64,000 nt of DNA, from NCBI RefSeq assembly GCF_018854015.1, contig NZ_JAAXYO010000107.1, positions 29,086 through 93,085 on the forward strand, in the 5' to 3' direction. This DNA comes from Igneacidithiobacillus copahuensis. Lineage in GTDB: Bacteria > Pseudomonadota > Gammaproteobacteria > Acidithiobacillales > Acidithiobacillaceae. Position numbers and translations under genes: made by a program. Shown here one piece after another: positions 17,836 through 25,729 of this stretch; positions within the stretch are counted from its first letter, which is position 1; every line of letters starts with the position of its first letter. The notes beneath the pieces were generated by a model, which worked only from the letters and a program-made list of their open reading frames with translations, was not told the DNA's origin and made no database searches.

Positions 17836-18573
17836 ATGAATGATGTTTTTTCCCTTCTGCAGACGCATCGCTCCATCCGTCAGTTTCGTCCCGAGCCGGT
17901 CGCGGACGCCGTGGTAGAGGAGATTGTACGCTGTGGCCAGGCGGCAGCGAGCTCCAGCAACATCCAGGCGTACTCCGTGATCCAGGTCGATGATCGTGAT
18001 CTCCGGGCGCAGGTTGCCCAGCTCGCGGGAGACCAGGACCAGATCCGTACTGCCGCGGTCTTTTTGCTCTTCTGCGCCGACCTGCACCGGGCGGAACACA
18101 TTTGTGAACGCCAAGGCACAGCCTTTGTCGATGGAATGACGGAGCATTTTCTGATTGCCACCATCGATGCCGCGCTCTCCGCACAAAATTGCGTGATTGC
18201 TGCGGAGTCCCTGGGATTGGGCACCTGCTATATCGGCGCCGTGCGCAATCATCCACAGGAGATCAGTGACCTTCTGCATATTCCGGCGCAGGCCTACCCG
18301 GTCTTCGGACTCTGCCTGGGCTATCCCGCGCAGGACCCTGAGGTTAAGCCGCGTCTGCCGCTGTCCGTCGTGCGCAAGAAAGACCACTACGACGCCAACA
18401 GCGAGCAGGATGGGATTGCGGCCTACGATGAAGAGATGCGTGCGTACTACGGGCAACGTAGCAGCAACAGCAAGGATAGCTCCTGGTCGCAACAGGTAGC
18501 GGGCCTGGTGGGTCGTGAAGCGCGCCCACACATGCGGGAATTTTTGCAAAAGCGCGGCCTGAACCGACGCTGA
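17836..18573 (+). CDS. NADPH-dependent FMN nitroreductase (NfsA/FRP type)
   Basis: A 245-residue flavin reductase. The N-terminal LLQTHRSIRQFRPEPV and QAAASSSNIQAYSVIQV (FMN binding) and the central AAESLGLGTCYIGAVRN are typical of NfsA-type oxygen-insensitive nitroreductases. The protein reduces quinones, nitro compounds or flavins with NADPH. It starts 15 bp after TspO and is probably co-transcribed, adding a redox or detoxification function. The physiological substrate cannot be inferred. Confidence 0.87.
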   Translation: MNDVFSLLQTHRSIRQFRPEPVADAVVEEIVRCGQAAASSSNIQAYSVIQVDDRDLRAQVAQLAGDQDQIRTAAVFLLFCADLHRAEHICERQGTAFVDGMTEHFLIATIDAALSAQNCVIAAESLGLGTCYIGAVRNHPQEISDLLHIPAQAYPVFGLCLGYPAQDPEVKPRLPLSVVRKKDHYDANSEQDGIAAYDEEMRAYYGQRSSNSKDSSWSQQVAGLVGREARPHMREFLQKRGLNRR

Positions 18574-18687
18574 GCAAGAGATTATCTGCCAAAGACGTTC
18601 TTTCAAGTTGCTAGGGGTCTGAGCTGTGCGAATTCATCTGCCGTTGGCGTCTAAAGGCGGTGATCACCCCTTGAGGTAGTGCAATAG

Positions 18688-18942
18688 ATGCCCTATCCTC
18701 AACTTATGATGACGTATCCTCCTGTGGATGATTGGCGTGTACGCATCAACGGTCGAGAGCCTCATCTGTTGCCTCACGTCCACGTTCAATTCCGGGATGG
18801 ATCACGGGTGTCTTTGGCCATCGAAATCGGGGAATTACTCTCAGGCTTTGTGACACCGAGGAAGCGGTTGTTTCCCGTGCGCGCTTGGATAGCGGCGCGT
18901 CGAGAAATGTTGCTAGCGGAATATCGGAGGCTGAATCCATGA
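18688..18942 (+). CDS. DUF4160 small protein
   Basis: An 84-residue protein with HLLPHVHVQFRDG and a following beta-rich half, matching DUF4160. Such genes frequently precede a DUF2442 protein in a toxin-antitoxin-like pair; which partner is toxic is not established. The stop overlaps the start of the next gene (ATGA). An internal ATG pair at residues 7-8 is an alternative start. Confidence 0.7.
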   Translation: MPYPQLMMTYPPVDDWRVRINGREPHLLPHVHVQFRDGSRVSLAIEIGELLSGFVTPRKRLFPVRAWIAARREMLLAEYRRLNP

Positions 18943-19388
18943 ACCATGCACCACAAATTCGTAAAATCGAGATCACCGGGCCATTCCAGGCCACCATTGA
19001 GTGGTCGACTAGAGAAACTTTTGTGACAGATCTGGTCAGCACTATCGGTGCCAAACGGGAAGGAGACCCCTTTGCCGCTCTCCGCGATCCGGCGATTTTT
19101 GCGCAAGTCCAGAGCGATGACTGGGGAGATGGCCTGAGTTGGCCGGGCGGGCTGGATTTGGGGGCAGACCAATTGTATAGCCTGGGTCGCCAGCAGGCAG
19201 GCCTGCCGACCCGCGAGGACTTCGCTGGCTGGATGGAGCGGAACCGACTCAGCCTGAATCAGGCTGCCCAGGCTATTGGTATGACCCGCCGGATGATTGC
19301 CTACTATAAAAGTGGGGCCAGACCCATACCAAAGACGGTTTGGCTGGCCTGCATCGGCTACGAATCCCTGCAACACGAGGCTGCATGA
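18939..19388 (+). CDS. DUF2442 domain protein with C-terminal HTH
   Basis: A 149-residue protein. The N-terminal half (residues 1-80) is a DUF2442 domain (KIEITGPFQATIEWS). The C-terminal half is an XRE-like helix-turn-helix (RNRLSLNQAAQAIGMTRRMIAYYKSG). The fusion fits the antitoxin/autoregulator side of the DUF4160-DUF2442 pair. I start at the ATG at 18939, overlapping the upstream stop. An upstream open frame from 18732 merely overlaps the DUF4160 gene. Confidence 0.75.
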   Translation: MNHAPQIRKIEITGPFQATIEWSTRETFVTDLVSTIGAKREGDPFAALRDPAIFAQVQSDDWGDGLSWPGGLDLGADQLYSLGRQQAGLPTREDFAGWMERNRLSLNQAAQAIGMTRRMIAYYKSGARPIPKTVWLACIGYESLQHEAA

Positions 19389-19618
19389 TCCAATGCGGAA
19401 TAGACGATTATGCAGCGGAAGCTATCATTCAAAGATGGGTCTGTATGTTTGACAGTCGTGTTTTCTAGGCGAAAAGCGGATAGGATAACTAACAGATTTC
19501 TTCGCCGAAAAGTTTCCAGATACCCAACGTTCAGAAGACGTATCTTTTGGGAAAATGGGTGTCTCCCGGATTTCATTGTTGGTTTTTCAGCAGCATCTTA
19601 GGATATTGGAAGAATTCA
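19389..19618. other. AT-rich gap, nothing recognised
   Basis: No coding frame with recognisable motifs. Base composition turns AT-rich here and stays so to about 21,500, unlike the flanks, suggesting imported DNA. Confidence 0.5.
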
Positions 19619-19995
19619 ATGGCTACCATTCTGGAGTATTTTGATACTGACTGGACACTAGTACTGGCAATGCATCTTCCGTGAACTCTTGCCACCAGAG
19701 ACGGTGTCGTGCTTGCAAACTTAATTGCCAAGATTGCTTATGATTTCGAAGCAAACTCAAAGTATTGGTATTTCTATTTACCAGGAAATAATGGGTTGTC
19801 TCAGTGCTTAGAGCACACTCTTACACTCATCGGAACCGGAACATTGATGTCTCAGATCCAGGGGAGACACTATCCATGTGGAAACGGGACACTCTGAATA
19901 CTCTGAGCGACAATCGAGCGCGACTCTTCAGCTCACGAGAAGAGCTCAATTCTATCTCCATTTTGATCTCACAATGGCGCAAAGAGCATCACTAG
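19619..19995 (+). pseudogene. Decayed gene upstream of the TIR pseudogene
   Basis: From the ATG at 19619 the frame reads MATILEYFDTDWTLVLAMHL, hits a TGA at 19682, and resumes with a plausible protein-like stretch (IAKIAYDFEANSKYWYFYL, LTLIGTGTL). It then needs a frameshift near 19850-19880 to continue as SMWKRDTLNTLSDNRARLF and end at 19995. I do not recognise the family. Its end is 10 bp from the TIR pseudogene start, so the two probably formed a two-gene unit. One stop and one frameshift indicate it is dead. Confidence 0.45.
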
Positions 19996-20005
19996 TTGAT
20001 AAATT

Positions 20006-20518
20006 TTGAATGCGAGATTATTTCTGTATATCTGTGATCGAGAGCATGCCCGAAGTCGCCCCGCGAGCGAGAAACCGCTCGCCTTTATTTCACACGACTC
20101 CCGTGGCAAGGATTCTTTTGTTCGAGAGCTCGCACATAAGCTTGCAAAAAATTTCTGCACAGTGTGGTACGATGAGTTCTCATTGAAGGTAGATGATAGC
20201 CTTTGATCAAGCATAGAGCGTGGACTTCGTGAAACTAACAAATGCATTGTTATTTTGTCACATAATTTTCTATCAAATGATGGCTGAGGACACGCGGAGT
20301 TCGACTCAATTCTTGCTCGGAAGATATTCGGAAATAAGACCGTGATACTGCCCGTTTGGCTAAACGTTGATGCCAGAGAAGCGCACAATTATAGCCACAT
20401 TTATCTGATAAATTTGGAATATCCGCCGCATTTGGCATACATGACTTGGCCGGCTGATTTCCCAATGCTGTTAAAAGTTCGGCTTAATGAGCCAAAGGCA
20501 CAAATGACATTCGGTTAA
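20006..20518 (+). pseudogene. TIR-domain protein pseudogene
   Basis: One continuous frame from a TTG at 20006 to TAA at 20516-20518, broken by two in-frame TGA codons (20204-20206 and 20285-20287). The translation gives PLAFISHDSRGKDSFVRELA, VWYDEFSLKVDDSL, SSIERGLRETNKCIVILSHNFL, then AEFDSILARKIFGNK: the TIR-domain pattern with FISHDS, WYDE and the SIE-x-GL...VILS strand. In homologues the two stop positions are typically Arg and Trp, consistent with CGA-to-TGA and TGG-to-TGA transitions. Bacterial TIR proteins often act in NAD+-depleting phage defence. Readthrough or suppression is possible but less likely. Confidence 0.7.
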
Positions 20519-20724
20519 AAAATCTTAACCCTATATGTGATGACTTTCATTGAGGAAAAGTGTATGCTGCCGACCATCAGGGCCAACGACGGTGGATGGC
20601 GGCTATTTGGATAAATAACCGAGGCATTCAACAGGATTACTTTCAGAATATTTTCATCTGATTGGACAAACGTCTACAGTTTTTTAACGAACAGCGTGCA
20701 GAAGCTAGTCGTTATATGAATTCA
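20519..20724. other. AT-rich intergenic segment
   Basis: No gene or RNA recognised between the TIR pseudogene and the converging membrane protein. Confidence 0.4.
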
Positions 20725-21387
20725 TTACTTGAATTCTCCAAATTCTTTGTTTTTTCGGCATTTATACCAGAGTATAGTAGAATTTGTAAACCGATTGAAA
20801 GAAAAAATGTAGACAACAAAAAAAACGAACATAAAAAATATATCAGAATAAAATTCTATTGTATATTTAAAATTTAGATCAATTCGAGTTGCGACTTTCG
20901 ATTTAGACATAATAAACCCAGCAAGAAAAGATCCTAAAAATAAAAATACAAAAACAAATATAGTAATTATCCCAGATTCCACTGCAGATCTCTTGGAGTT
21001 TTCTCTTATTGTTTCCCCCGGTCTTTTTGACTTAGCGCAAAATACTGCCAGAAATTGATTTCCAGTGGTTGCCATTACAAAATTGTATACTGATAGTTGA
21101 TCAAGCCTGATCCTGTAACCGGTCCAGATATTGATCAGAGATTCTGTTACTATCTGATCACAAAGGGCTTTTTGTTCATCGCTAAGGTTTACATTGCTGC
21201 TACCGACGAGCTTCTCAATAATATTTAAATTTGTATCCGATTTAGATATTTTTATTCTATATATTTTTCCTGAAGATAGAAGATTAATTACATTAAAGAT
21301 AACAATAAATACGGCAACTAAAACCAAATCTAGAAATGAAGTAAATGAATTAATGTTTTTTAGAAAGTCTAAAAATAACGCACCCAT
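20725..21387 (-). CDS. Hypothetical membrane protein, AT-rich orphan
   Basis: A 220-residue protein I do not recognise. Hydrophobic segments lie near residues 15-40 (LVLVAVFIVIFNVINLL), 135-160 (GIITIFVFVFLFLGSFLAGF) and 180-200 (IFFMFVFFVVYIFSF); a soluble stretch between about 45 and 130 contains several acidic and polar residues. Codon use is strongly AT-rich compared with the rest of the window, so recent transfer is likely. It sits beside the TIR remnant and may be part of the same degraded defence or mobile island; no function is assigned. Confidence 0.5.
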   Translation of the reverse strand: MGALFLDFLKNINSFTSFLDLVLVAVFIVIFNVINLLSSGKIYRIKISKSDTNLNIIEKLVGSSNVNLSDEQKALCDQIVTESLINIWTGYRIRLDQLSVYNFVMATTGNQFLAVFCAKSKRPGETIRENSKRSAVESGIITIFVFVFLFLGSFLAGFIMSKSKVATRIDLNFKYTIEFYSDIFFMFVFFVVYIFSFNRFTNSTILWYKCRKNKEFGEFK

Positions 21388-21636
21388 GAAATAATTCCTT
21401 TAAAAATTTCTTGACGCATTGATTGCCGAGAAAGTTTTTCACTTACCCGATTTTGAATATCTGGAATTTATCGAGTTAACCTAAATTACTGCATCTTAAC
21501 TCCGTTTGTCAATATCAAGCTCGCAGTTAAAATTGGCACTCTGACCTGCAGGCTGCTTCGGAGCACCACCAATCATTCTCGTCGAAGAGTAATCCAACCC
21601 AGCATCCGCCTCCAGTCTCAAGCACCCCTTGCAGAG
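21388..21636. other. Gap without recognised gene
   Basis: AT-rich at first and GC-rich from about 21,540, marking the right border of the AT-rich island. No motif seen. Confidence 0.4.
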
Positions 21637-22050
21637 TTACACTCCGCCATGCGCCTCCCAGAACTCTGCTGGGGTGACAACAGAGTAACGATCGGCTAAC
21701 GCCAGAAGATCTTTGACCCCAGTAATGAGATAGTTTACACCCGACGACTTTAATGCGGTCAGCGGAGTATGCAGCACCGGTCGACCCTTGTCGTAGCGCA
21801 AGTGCGGATCGAGCCCAGGTAGGGGGTGATCAGTTCTGCTTGGATAGGCATAATATCGACCAGATCGCTCATCTCGGTCGCAATCAACCCATGGCGGTGC
21901 GCCAGTCGAGGCAGTACCCGCCGAAGGTCTTCGAGGATATAGTCTGACAACAGCACCTCTGACAGAAGCATGTCGCCACGCAGCCAGAATCTTGCCCGAC
22001 ACACTGGCGGGCTAGGCAATGCCAGAAAGCAGCATGTTGGTGTCCAACAT
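21637..22050 (-). pseudogene. PIN-domain toxin pseudogene with AbrB-antitoxin remnant upstream
   Basis: The ATG at 22050 begins MLDTNMLLSGIA, then a stop. The PIN protein continues in a second frame (PPVCRARFWLRGDMLLSEVL, DYILEDLRRVLPRLAHRHG) and returns to the first frame to end with GVNYLITGVKDLLALADRY and TPAEFWEAHG. Two frameshifts, near 22015 and 21820, are therefore required. The motifs are those of the PIN-family toxin group (DTN at the start, ITGxKDLL near the end). Immediately upstream (22100-22144) the minus strand encodes RYDFLTIDAFKEDS then a stop, which looks like the C-terminal tail of an AbrB-type antitoxin; the rest is absent. The module is inactive. Confidence 0.7.
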
Positions 22051-22186
22051 CGCCCGCAATGCCGCCAGGTGTGATTAGCGGTTCTCATAGGAGACGCAGT
22101 CAACTGTCCTCCTTGAAGGCATCGATTGTGAGAAAGTCATATCTGTGACATGGTGTTTTCAGTCCAACCTTCCTGAGATCCGTCAC

Positions 22187-22630
22187 ATGCATATTTGGGT
22201 GGATGCCGACGCTTGTCCCAACGTCATTAAAGAAATCCTGTATCGCGCCAGCGAGCGCTTGAAGCTACCCTTGACCCTGGTAGCCAATCAGCCTCTGCGC
22301 GTACCTCGCTCTGCCTTTATCCGTACTCTGGTCGTGCCAAGGGGCTTTGATGTGGCCGATGAGGAAATTGTCCGGCAAATCGCGGCAGGCGATCTGGTAA
22401 TCACTGGCGACATTCCGCTAGCCGCCGCCGTGCTGGAGAAAAGTGGCTATGCTCTGAGCCCGCGTGGGGAGCGATATTCCCCCGAAACCATCCGCGAGCG
22501 CTTGCGGATCCGTGACATGATGGAGCAACTGCGCGACTCTGGAGTGCACACAGGGGGCCCCACTGCACTCAGCCACGCCGATCGGCAGGCATTTGCAAAT
22601 GCACTAGATCAGCTACTACCCCGCGCTTGA
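22187..22630 (+). CDS. UPF0178 (YaiI/YqxD) family protein
   Basis: A 147-residue protein beginning MHIWVDADACPNVIKEIL, with a later LVITGDIPLAAAVLEKSG and SPRGERYSPETIRERL. These define the YaiI/YqxD family (a PIN-like fold; function unknown). The ATG at 22187 gives the family N-terminus; an upstream ATG at 22145 adds 14 residues that lie in the antitoxin remnant. Confidence 0.88.
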   Translation: MHIWVDADACPNVIKEILYRASERLKLPLTLVANQPLRVPRSAFIRTLVVPRGFDVADEEIVRQIAAGDLVITGDIPLAAAVLEKSGYALSPRGERYSPETIRERLRIRDMMEQLRDSGVHTGGPTALSHADRQAFANALDQLLPRA

Positions 22631-22676
22631 TTCTTTGGTGGCACTGATCCACCCAGCTTGCCGGAACTCTTTTTAC

Positions 22677-22705
22677 TTGATTACATACCGTTCGGTTGGT
22701 ATGTT
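22677..22705 (+). promoter_or_regulatory. Promoter with TetR-type operator in the spacer
   Basis: A -35 TTGATT (22677-22682) and -10 TATGTT (22700-22705) are separated by 17 bp. The spacer and -10 hold an inverted repeat, ACATACC then GGTATGT (22683-22704), with an 8-bp centre: the form of TetR-family operators. No TetR gene is adjacent, so the regulator must lie elsewhere. The site is 32 bp before the carboxymuconolactone-decarboxylase-like gene. Confidence 0.55.
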
Positions 22706-22735
22706 GTCTTCTCCAATCTAACGGAGGATCATCTC

Positions 22736-23272
22736 ATGGCAACACTTCATCTTACCGATCCCAAAGACGCACAGGGCGAGTTGGCGGAGCTCTATGCGGC
22801 CATCACCCAATCCTTCGGAGGCGTGCCTGAGGGGCTGCAGCTCTTCGGTGTCAGCCCCAAACTCTTGCAGATTCAGATGCAGACCCTTGGCTATTTCGGC
22901 CAGCACCCGCGGCTTTCCGCCAATTTTCTGGCGATGCTGCGCTACATCCTGTCAGAGGACGGAAATTGCCAATTCTGTATTGGCTTCAATAAATCGCTTC
23001 TGTTGAATGCGGGACTTTCAGCGGAAGCTATCGCCAAGGCCCGCGAGCATCCGTTGGAAGGACCTCTGGAGAAGCGGGAGAATCACTTGTTGGACTATGT
23101 GCTTCGTGCGGTGCGTAACCCGCATAGCGTGAAGAACGAAGAAATTGCTGCACTGCGCGCGCTGGACTGGAGCGATCAGGACATCTTCGACGCCGTCGCG
23201 CACGGGGCGCAACACACCGCCATCGACATCATCTTCGAGACCTTCCGCGTCGCGCCCATGCCCGCTGCGTAA
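22736..23272 (+). CDS. Carboxymuconolactone decarboxylase / AhpD-like protein
   Basis: A 178-residue all-helical protein starting MATLHLTDPKDAQGELAELY, with DGNCQFCIGFN holding the CxxC pair of AhpD-like peroxidase-related enzymes. The later AHGAQHTAIDIIFETF fits the C-terminal helix of the family. It probably has thiol-peroxidase-related or reductase activity. The ATG follows GGAGG. A TetR-type operator in its promoter suggests induction by a small organic or redox-active compound. Confidence 0.8.
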   Translation: MATLHLTDPKDAQGELAELYAAITQSFGGVPEGLQLFGVSPKLLQIQMQTLGYFGQHPRLSANFLAMLRYILSEDGNCQFCIGFNKSLLLNAGLSAEAIAKAREHPLEGPLEKRENHLLDYVLRAVRNPHSVKNEEIAALRALDWSDQDIFDAVAHGAQHTAIDIIFETFRVAPMPAA

Positions 23273-23310
23273 TCAGCCTGCCCCGGACCCGCACTGCGGG
23301 CCCTGGGCTG

Positions 23311-24042
23311 CTATTGCGTCACCAAGGGCCGGATGGCGCCAAACCCGCCATCCACCGCCAGAATCTGTCCGGTAATCTGCTCTGCCGACAGTAAGTACAG
23401 AATGGCCTGAGCGACTTCCTCAGGCGAAATCAGCGAAGCCAATGGATACTGCTGGCGGGCGAGATCCCGCGCGCGCTCATTGCGCAGGATGTGCGCTGCG
23501 GCCGGGCTATCCATCAGACCGGAACGCACGGCATTGATGCGAATCTGGTCGCGTGCATGGGTGGCAGCGGCGGCTAGCACCAGGGATTCCAAGCCGCCCT
23601 TCGCCGCCGCTACCGCTTCGTGAAAGGCAACACCAATGTCCGCCACTACGGACGAGACAAAGACAGCGGCTCCGCCACCACCGGCTTTTCGTCGGATATT
23701 CACGAAATTCCGCAGGAGGAAAAAGGCGGAATCGAGGTTGGCGGCCAGACACTGGCGATACGCTGCTTCCGAAGTCTGGGCCAGCCCCGCCAGCAGGAAT
23801 GAGCCTGCCAAATGCGCCAGGGCATCCGGGACCAGATCCTGCCGCGCGAGCTCCGCGAAAACGGCCTCCGCGCCGGCCGCAGTGGATACGTCCGCCTGCA
23901 GCCAGAGATCCTCTTTATCCCAGTCTTCTGGTCTCAATTTGCGGGATACGGCAATCACCCGCCAGTTGTCATCGCGCGCCTGGCGGATCAGTTCCGTGGC
24001 CAGCGAACCCGAAGCTCCAGTAACCAGTAGTGATCGTTCCAT
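23311..24042 (-). CDS. Short-chain dehydrogenase/reductase, fourth gene of the PYP operon
   Basis: A 243-residue SDR starting MERSLLVTGASGSLATELIR (Rossmann TGxxxxxA/G). The catalytic region has VFVSSVVADIG followed by a helix with Ala-Lys (AVAAAKGGLES), where the usual YxxxK is degenerate (Tyr replaced by Val in AVAAAK). A C-terminal ITGQILAVDGGFGAIRP is classical. The ATG at 24042 lies 11 bp after the CoA-ligase-like stop and follows GGAGG. The missing catalytic Tyr suggests altered or lost dehydrogenase chemistry. Association with the PYP gene suggests a role in making or processing a chromophore or aromatic acid; that is inference. Confidence 0.75.
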   Translation of the reverse strand: MERSLLVTGASGSLATELIRQARDDNWRVIAVSRKLRPEDWDKEDLWLQADVSTAAGAEAVFAELARQDLVPDALAHLAGSFLLAGLAQTSEAAYRQCLAANLDSAFFLLRNFVNIRRKAGGGGAAVFVSSVVADIGVAFHEAVAAAKGGLESLVLAAAATHARDQIRINAVRSGLMDSPAAAHILRNERARDLARQQYPLASLISPEEVAQAILYLLSAEQITGQILAVDGGFGAIRPLVTQ

Positions 24043-24053
24043 GTTGTGCCTCC

Positions 24054-25388
24054 TTACACGCGCCTTGCCTGCACCAAAATATGTCGCCAATGGGCGTACA
24101 AGTCGCCTCGTCGAATCTTGCCAGTTGCGCCCTGCCAGACGCTCCATTGTTCCGGGGGCAAGAGAAAGAGCGGATAGCGTTCGTGCCAGCGCAGCCTGCG
24201 CCAGAGCGCGGGGGGCGCCGACGCCAGAGCCGTAAGACGCCGGGATCCCGGCGCACCCAGGATCAGCGCCTCCAGATCGGGATACTGCGCCTGCAGGCGC
24301 AACTCTTCGTTCTCTGGCTGCACGCCGCGACCATCCGCCAACTTGAACGCGGCATCGATGCGCCCCTGCCATTGGAAACCATGCCCATCGGACAAGGCGA
24401 CGACACGATCACCGCTATCAACCCAGCCCTGCGCATCCTCTAGATCCTCCCAGCCCTGACCATTCCAGCGCCCCATTGCCCGGCCCGGCGAGCGATAGCG
24501 CAGGCTTTCTCGCAGCTCCAGCTCAGTCTGCGGCAGCCGCGAACCGACATAGGCGACCGAGAACACGCCCGGCTCGCCCAATAAGATTCCGGGTCCCGCC
24601 TCGCTTTGCCCATACCCCACCCGCACGGCGCTGCCGAGCAGACGTTGGGCCAGACTGGCATCCACCGCCGCCCCGCCGATGATTCCACCCTGCAGCGCAG
24701 AGATGCTTGGATTTGGGAGGAGCTGGGCAATGCGAGGTACCGTAAACAGATGCGTGAAAGACTCATGACGGATCTCGCTGAGCGCAGCGACGCGCAGCTC
24801 CGTACCCGCCGCCACTGCCGGCAGGAGCTCGAGAACGCCGGCAAAAATATGTGCCCAAGACAAGGTGTTGCGGACCAGGCTGCTGCGGTCGAGATCCAGC
24901 GCTGGGGCGTGCTGCTGCAGTTGCCACAGCAGCGCGTCATACCCCAGACCATAAGCGCTACCCGGCCCCACACTCGCAGAGGTCCAGAAAATGCTGGCCA
25001 GGTCTTCCGGATCGGCAACGGGCTGCGCCGCAGGATGCCAGTGCTCGCGCAGCGCGCCATCCTGCCAGAGCACCATGAGCTGTGGCGCGAGCAGCCGCAA
25101 GCGCCGCTCCAGCTCCATCTCTGGTAACGGTGGCAGCGGACAGAACACCCAGTTTCCCTGCCAGGCGGCGAGCCAATACGCCAGAAAGGCCGGACTATTG
25201 GGCAGCATGACGGCGATCCGCGAACGCGGGGCCAGGCGCTGGCGCCAACGCTGTCGCAAACGCAAGGCCCACGCAAGAAGCGCAGGACCCGGCCAACCAT
25301 GGCTCGCGCCAGCCACCCGCCAATCCAGAATGAAACCCGACTCAAGACCGGCACGCAGGAGCTGCAGTAGCTCCCGGCGCGCATTCAC
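24054..25388 (-). CDS. AMP-binding acyl-CoA ligase-like protein; candidate p-coumarate:CoA ligase for PYP
   Basis: A 444-residue ANL-superfamily protein, shorter than the usual 500-560. Core motifs: A5-like GYGQSEAGPGI, A7-like WVDSGDRV, A8 WQGRIDAAFKLADGRG and A10 ATGKIRRGDL with the catalytic Lys. The P-loop (A3), normally TSGSTGxPK, is degenerate (TSASVGPGSA). In known PYP operons a p-hydroxycinnamoyl-CoA ligase (pcl) supplies the thioester for chromophore attachment, and this gene lies two genes downstream of the PYP homologue with 4-bp overlaps (ATGA). The role as Pcl is inferred. An aryl-carrier ligase of aryl-polyene type is an alternative. Confidence 0.65.
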   Translation of the reverse strand: MNARRELLQLLRAGLESGFILDWRVAGASHGWPGPALLAWALRLRQRWRQRLAPRSRIAVMLPNSPAFLAYWLAAWQGNWVFCPLPPLPEMELERRLRLLAPQLMVLWQDGALREHWHPAAQPVADPEDLASIFWTSASVGPGSAYGLGYDALLWQLQQHAPALDLDRSSLVRNTLSWAHIFAGVLELLPAVAAGTELRVAALSEIRHESFTHLFTVPRIAQLLPNPSISALQGGIIGGAAVDASLAQRLLGSAVRVGYGQSEAGPGILLGEPGVFSVAYVGSRLPQTELELRESLRYRSPGRAMGRWNGQGWEDLEDAQGWVDSGDRVVALSDGHGFQWQGRIDAAFKLADGRGVQPENEELRLQAQYPDLEALILGAPGSRRLTALASAPPALWRRLRWHERYPLFLLPPEQWSVWQGATGKIRRGDLYAHWRHILVQARRV

Positions 25389-25729
25389 GCCGACCCCTCC
25401 ACATTGTCGGACTGCGCTTCATCCACGGCAGCCAGATAGCGGCGCAGACAGTGCTGCACACCCAGCACCAATGCCTGAGGGAGCTTGGCTTCCAGTTGGG
25501 CGATGCGTCCATCGACAAGTTGCAGCAGCCGAGTCTGCTCCGAGCTCAGAAACGCCCTGCCGTCCCCCTGATAAGCATTGTTGAGGAGCTGCCACAGGCT
25601 TTGCAGACAGAAATACAGCAGAAGATCCTGTTCGTCGCGCAGTCCCGACGTTTGAAATTTCTGTTGTCGCAGCGCGTCGAGAGCCAGCAGCAAGGCTTCC
25701 TCGGACTGTGGCTGCAGTTGCGCGCTCAT
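25385..25729 (-). CDS. Hypothetical 114-residue helical protein between PYP and ligase
   Basis: I do not recognise this family. It is 114 residues, probably all-helical (LLLALDALRQQKFQTSG, LLYFCLQSLWQLLNNAY, LQLVDGRIAQLEAKLP), soluble, with two Cys and an acidic C-terminus. It overlaps the PYP stop by four bases and the ligase start by four bases, so it is translationally coupled to both. That position implies a job in PYP maturation or signalling, for instance as an output partner, but nothing in the sequence proves it. Confidence 0.6.
   Translation of the reverse strand: MSAQLQPQSEEALLLALDALRQQKFQTSGLRDEQDLLLYFCLQSLWQLLNNAYQGDGRAFLSSEQTRLLQLVDGRIAQLEAKLPQALVLGVQHCLRRYLAAVDEAQSDNVEGSA

Noticed and set aside
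17140..18606. A 488-codon minus-strand frame
   Set aside because: It runs antisense through TspO and the nitroreductase, both with clear family motifs; the antisense product has no motif.
19410..19601. Small plus-strand gene in the AT-rich gap
   Set aside because: No start signal and no motif; frame appears random in AT-rich DNA.
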